Under the pieces are notes generated by a model. The model did no database searches, was not told the DNA's origin, and saw nothing but the letters and a program-made list of their open reading frames with translations. From Verrucomicrobiales bacterium (GTDB taxonomy: Bacteria > Verrucomicrobiota > Verrucomicrobiia > Verrucomicrobiales > DEV007), in contig JALRFZ010000215.1 of the NCBI GenBank assembly GCA_023253615.1, positions 1 through 5,062 of the forward strand: 5,062 nt of DNA, read 5' to 3'. Shown in pieces: positions 3,335 through 5,062 of this stretch. Each line of letters begins with the position of its first letter. Positions within the stretch are counted from its first letter, which is position 1. The position numbers and the translations under genes are program-made.

Positions 3335-5062
3335 TGCCCTCAGAAAAATTCCCGCGATCCTTTTGTCCGGCTTCGCACCCGGCCTCCTGACCGCGCTCAT
3401 GGCGGCTCCTCCGGCCCCCGAAGCCCGGGCGCTCCGCGAAGGGGTCAGCATCGAGATGATCGCCGAACATCCTGCCGTGGTCACTCCAATCGGCCTCGAC
3501 GTGGACCCGCAGGGAAAGGTCTGGCTCGTCGCCTCGCACACCCACGAAACGCCGAAAGATTACGAGGGGCCGGACCGCGACGAGGTGCTCGTGTTCGACT
3601 CCGACGGCAAACGCACCGTCTTCTACAACCAGACGGTCCACACCATGGATCTGGAGCTGGGACGGGACGGGTGGGTCTATCTCGCCGAACGCGGCCGCAT
3701 CCTGCGCATCCGGGACACGGACGGCGACGGCCGGGCCGACCAGGAGGAAACGGTGGCGAAACTGGAATCCGAGGAAGACTACCCGCACAACGGCATGGCG
3801 GGGCTCGCGTGGCATCCCGACGGCGATCTGATCTTCGGGCTCGGCGAAAATTTCGCCAAACCCTGGTCTCTCAAGGGATCCGACGGCAGCACCCACGCGG
3901 GACGCGCCGAGGGCGGCATCTTCCGCTCCTCCGCCGACGGCTCCAGGCTGCGCTGGATCGCCTGCGGAGTCTGGAACCCCTTCGGCATCTGTGTGCGCGA
4001 GGATGGAGAGATCTTCGCCGTGGACAACGACCCCGGCGAGCGTCCCCCCTGTCGCCTGCTTCACATCGTCGACGGCGGCGACTACGGATACCGCCGGCAC
4101 TACGGCGGAGAGGCGCATCACCCATTTGTCGGATGGAACGGCGAGTTGCGCGCTTCCCTTCCCATGGTCAACCCCTCGGGCGAGGCCCCCTGCGCCGTCC
4201 TGCCGCTGGGTCGCGGCATGCTCATCCCGTCGTGGGGTGATCACCGCATCGACTTCTTTCCCCTCGTGCCCCGCGGAGCCAGCTACCAGGCGGAGACCCG
4301 CATCCCCCTGGTGCAGGGCTCCTTCTTTTTCCGTCCCACCTGCCTCGCAAAAGACCCATCCCGGAAAGACCCTGACAAACACACCTGGTACTTCACCGAC
4401 TGGGTCGATGGACGTTATCCCGTGCACGGCTTCGGTCGGCTTTGGAAAATGGAGATCGACCTGACCAAGGCGGACTGGCTGGGGCCGCTCGAGCTGGAGA
4501 AACCGACCGAGGAGGCCCTGCTCGCCCGGGACATCCGCGCCAAGGCGCAGGAGTTGTCCGAGGACGACCTTTTCAAGCTGGCCGCCCACGAGGATGCCTT
4601 CATCGCACGAGCCGCCCTCGTCCGCCTGGCCGATGAGGCCGCGCTCCGCTGGACTCCCGAAGCGTTTTCCCGTCTTTCCCCGGAACGCCGAGTCCTCTCC
4701 GTCCTTGCCCTATCCTCCTCGCAAGTGGATCCCATTCCCTGGATCGGAGCCCTCCTTCAGGATCCCGATCCGGTCGTGAATTTCGAAGGGCTGCGCTGGT
4801 TTTCCCACCGCGAGACCCGTGAGGCCCTCACCGGCGTGAAGGAGTTCCTGAGCCGGAGCGATCTCGACTTCGAAGCCTTCGAGGCCGCCATTGCCGCCCA
4901 CAACACCCTCTCGGGAGTTCCCGAGCAGGGCGTCCGCAATCGCGAACTCCTTCTCGACCGCATCCGCGACAAAAACAGCACCCCGTCGTTGCGTGCCTTC
5001 GCGCTGCGTCTGCTGCCGGCGCAGGACTGGCGTCCCCGCGAATCGGGACCCGTGAGCCGGGT
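3315..5062 (+). CDS. Secreted Piru_Ver_Nterm (TIGR02604-type) beta-propeller protein, 3' end outside window
   Basis: The frame is open for 582 codons, from ATG 3315 to the right edge with no stop. An in-frame TGA at 3297-3299 limits the start, and the next in-frame ATG is codon 29. Basic RK at residues 10-11 and a hydrophobic stretch to about residue 31 suggest export, with cleavage near LMA-AP. Residues about 45-390 form a quinoprotein glucose dehydrogenase-like/NHL-type propeller: GLDVDPQGKVWLVA (60-73), DTDGDGRAD (134-142), PHNGMAGLAWHPDGDLIFGLGEN (157-179), NPFGICVREDGEIFAVDND (221-239), VDGGDYGYRRHYG (252-264) and YFTDWVDGRYPVHGFGRLWKMEID (359-382). This order matches the putative membrane-bound dehydrogenase domain multiplied in Pirellula-like and Verrucomicrobium-like bacteria. 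Residues about 410-582 are helical and HEAT-like. Full-length relatives often end in a c-type haem CxxCH domain, which would lie beyond the window. The substrate is unknown, and sugar or alcohol oxidation is only suggested by family naming. No good ribosome-binding site precedes the ATG. Confidence 0.9.
   Translation, partial: MNSDPLPALRKIPAILLSGFAPGLLTALMAAPPAPEARALREGVSIEMIAEHPAVVTPIGLDVDPQGKVWLVASHTHETPKDYEGPDRDEVLVFDSDGKRTVFYNQTVHTMDLELGRDGWVYLAERGRILRIRDTDGDGRADQEETVAKLESEEDYPHNGMAGLAWHPDGDLIFGLGENFAKPWSLKGSDGSTHAGRAEGGIFRSSADGSRLRWIACGVWNPFGICVREDGEIFAVDNDPGERPPCRLLHIVDGGDYGYRRHYGGEAHHPFVGWNGELRASLPMVNPSGEAPCAVLPLGRGMLIPSWGDHRIDFFPLVPRGASYQAETRIPLVQGSFFFRPTCLAKDPSRKDPDKHTWYFTDWVDGRYPVHGFGRLWKMEIDLTKADWLGPLELEKPTEEALLARDIRAKAQELSEDDLFKLAAHEDAFIARAALVRLADEAALRWTPEAFSRLSPERRVLSVLALSSSQVDPIPWIGALLQDPDPVVNFEGLRWFSHRETREALTGVKEFLSRSDLDFEAFEAAIAAHNTLSGVPEQGVRNRELLLDRIRDKNSTPSLRAFALRLLPAQDWRPRESGPVSR

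Noticed and set aside
3321..4589. A 422-codon open frame on the minus strand
   Set aside because: It lies entirely opposite the Piru_Ver_Nterm propeller gene, whose frame shows clear family motifs over its length. The minus-strand product has no recognisable domain and is a GC-driven shadow.

Overview
The window looks like a piece of a high-GC chromosome from the PVC superphylum, more likely Verrucomicrobiota than Planctomycetota. The basis is protein families that are multiplied in those phyla: a bacterial neutral/alkaline ceramidase-like protein, and a secreted Piru_Ver_Nterm (TIGR02604-type) beta-propeller protein. A VapBC toxin-antitoxin pair and repeat-rich accessory DNA lie between them. 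The assignment rests on recognition of family motifs, not on a marker gene.

Layout. The left edge (3-1082, + strand) is the C-terminal three quarters or so of a ceramidase-like hydrolase. From 1083 to about 2280 is a repeat-rich, gene-poor stretch holding one small four-helix membrane protein (1342-1743, minus) of visibly lower GC. Then comes a complete minus-strand vapB-vapC operon (2984 to 2278) with a 4-base ATGA overlap and a candidate operator over its start. Divergent from it are a short signal-peptide ORF that ends early (3117-3278, +), a small GACCCCTT repeat, and a long secreted propeller protein (3315 to beyond 5062, +). That last gene has no stop in the window, and a long spurious open frame lies on its opposite strand.

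The main discovery is in the repeats. A cassette made of the last codons of vapC plus its downstream flank occurs twice in the same orientation, at 1232-1301 (a remnant without the rest of vapC) and at 2061-2311 (attached to the intact vapC). The second copy is interrupted by a 159-bp non-coding element (2109-2267) with 19-bp terminal inverted repeats (18/19), flanked by a direct duplication of GACCAGTC. Removing the element, one duplication and one tandem 14-mer gives an ungapped 70-base alignment with the first copy (59/70 by hand count). The first copy is therefore a natural empty site for what looks like a non-autonomous, MITE-like transposable element inserted just past the vapC stop codon.

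The genes do not form one pathway. The two edge genes are exported or envelope-associated degradative proteins typical of PVC genomes. The middle is a small accessory island in which TA genes, their decayed copies and short mobile repeats have accumulated.
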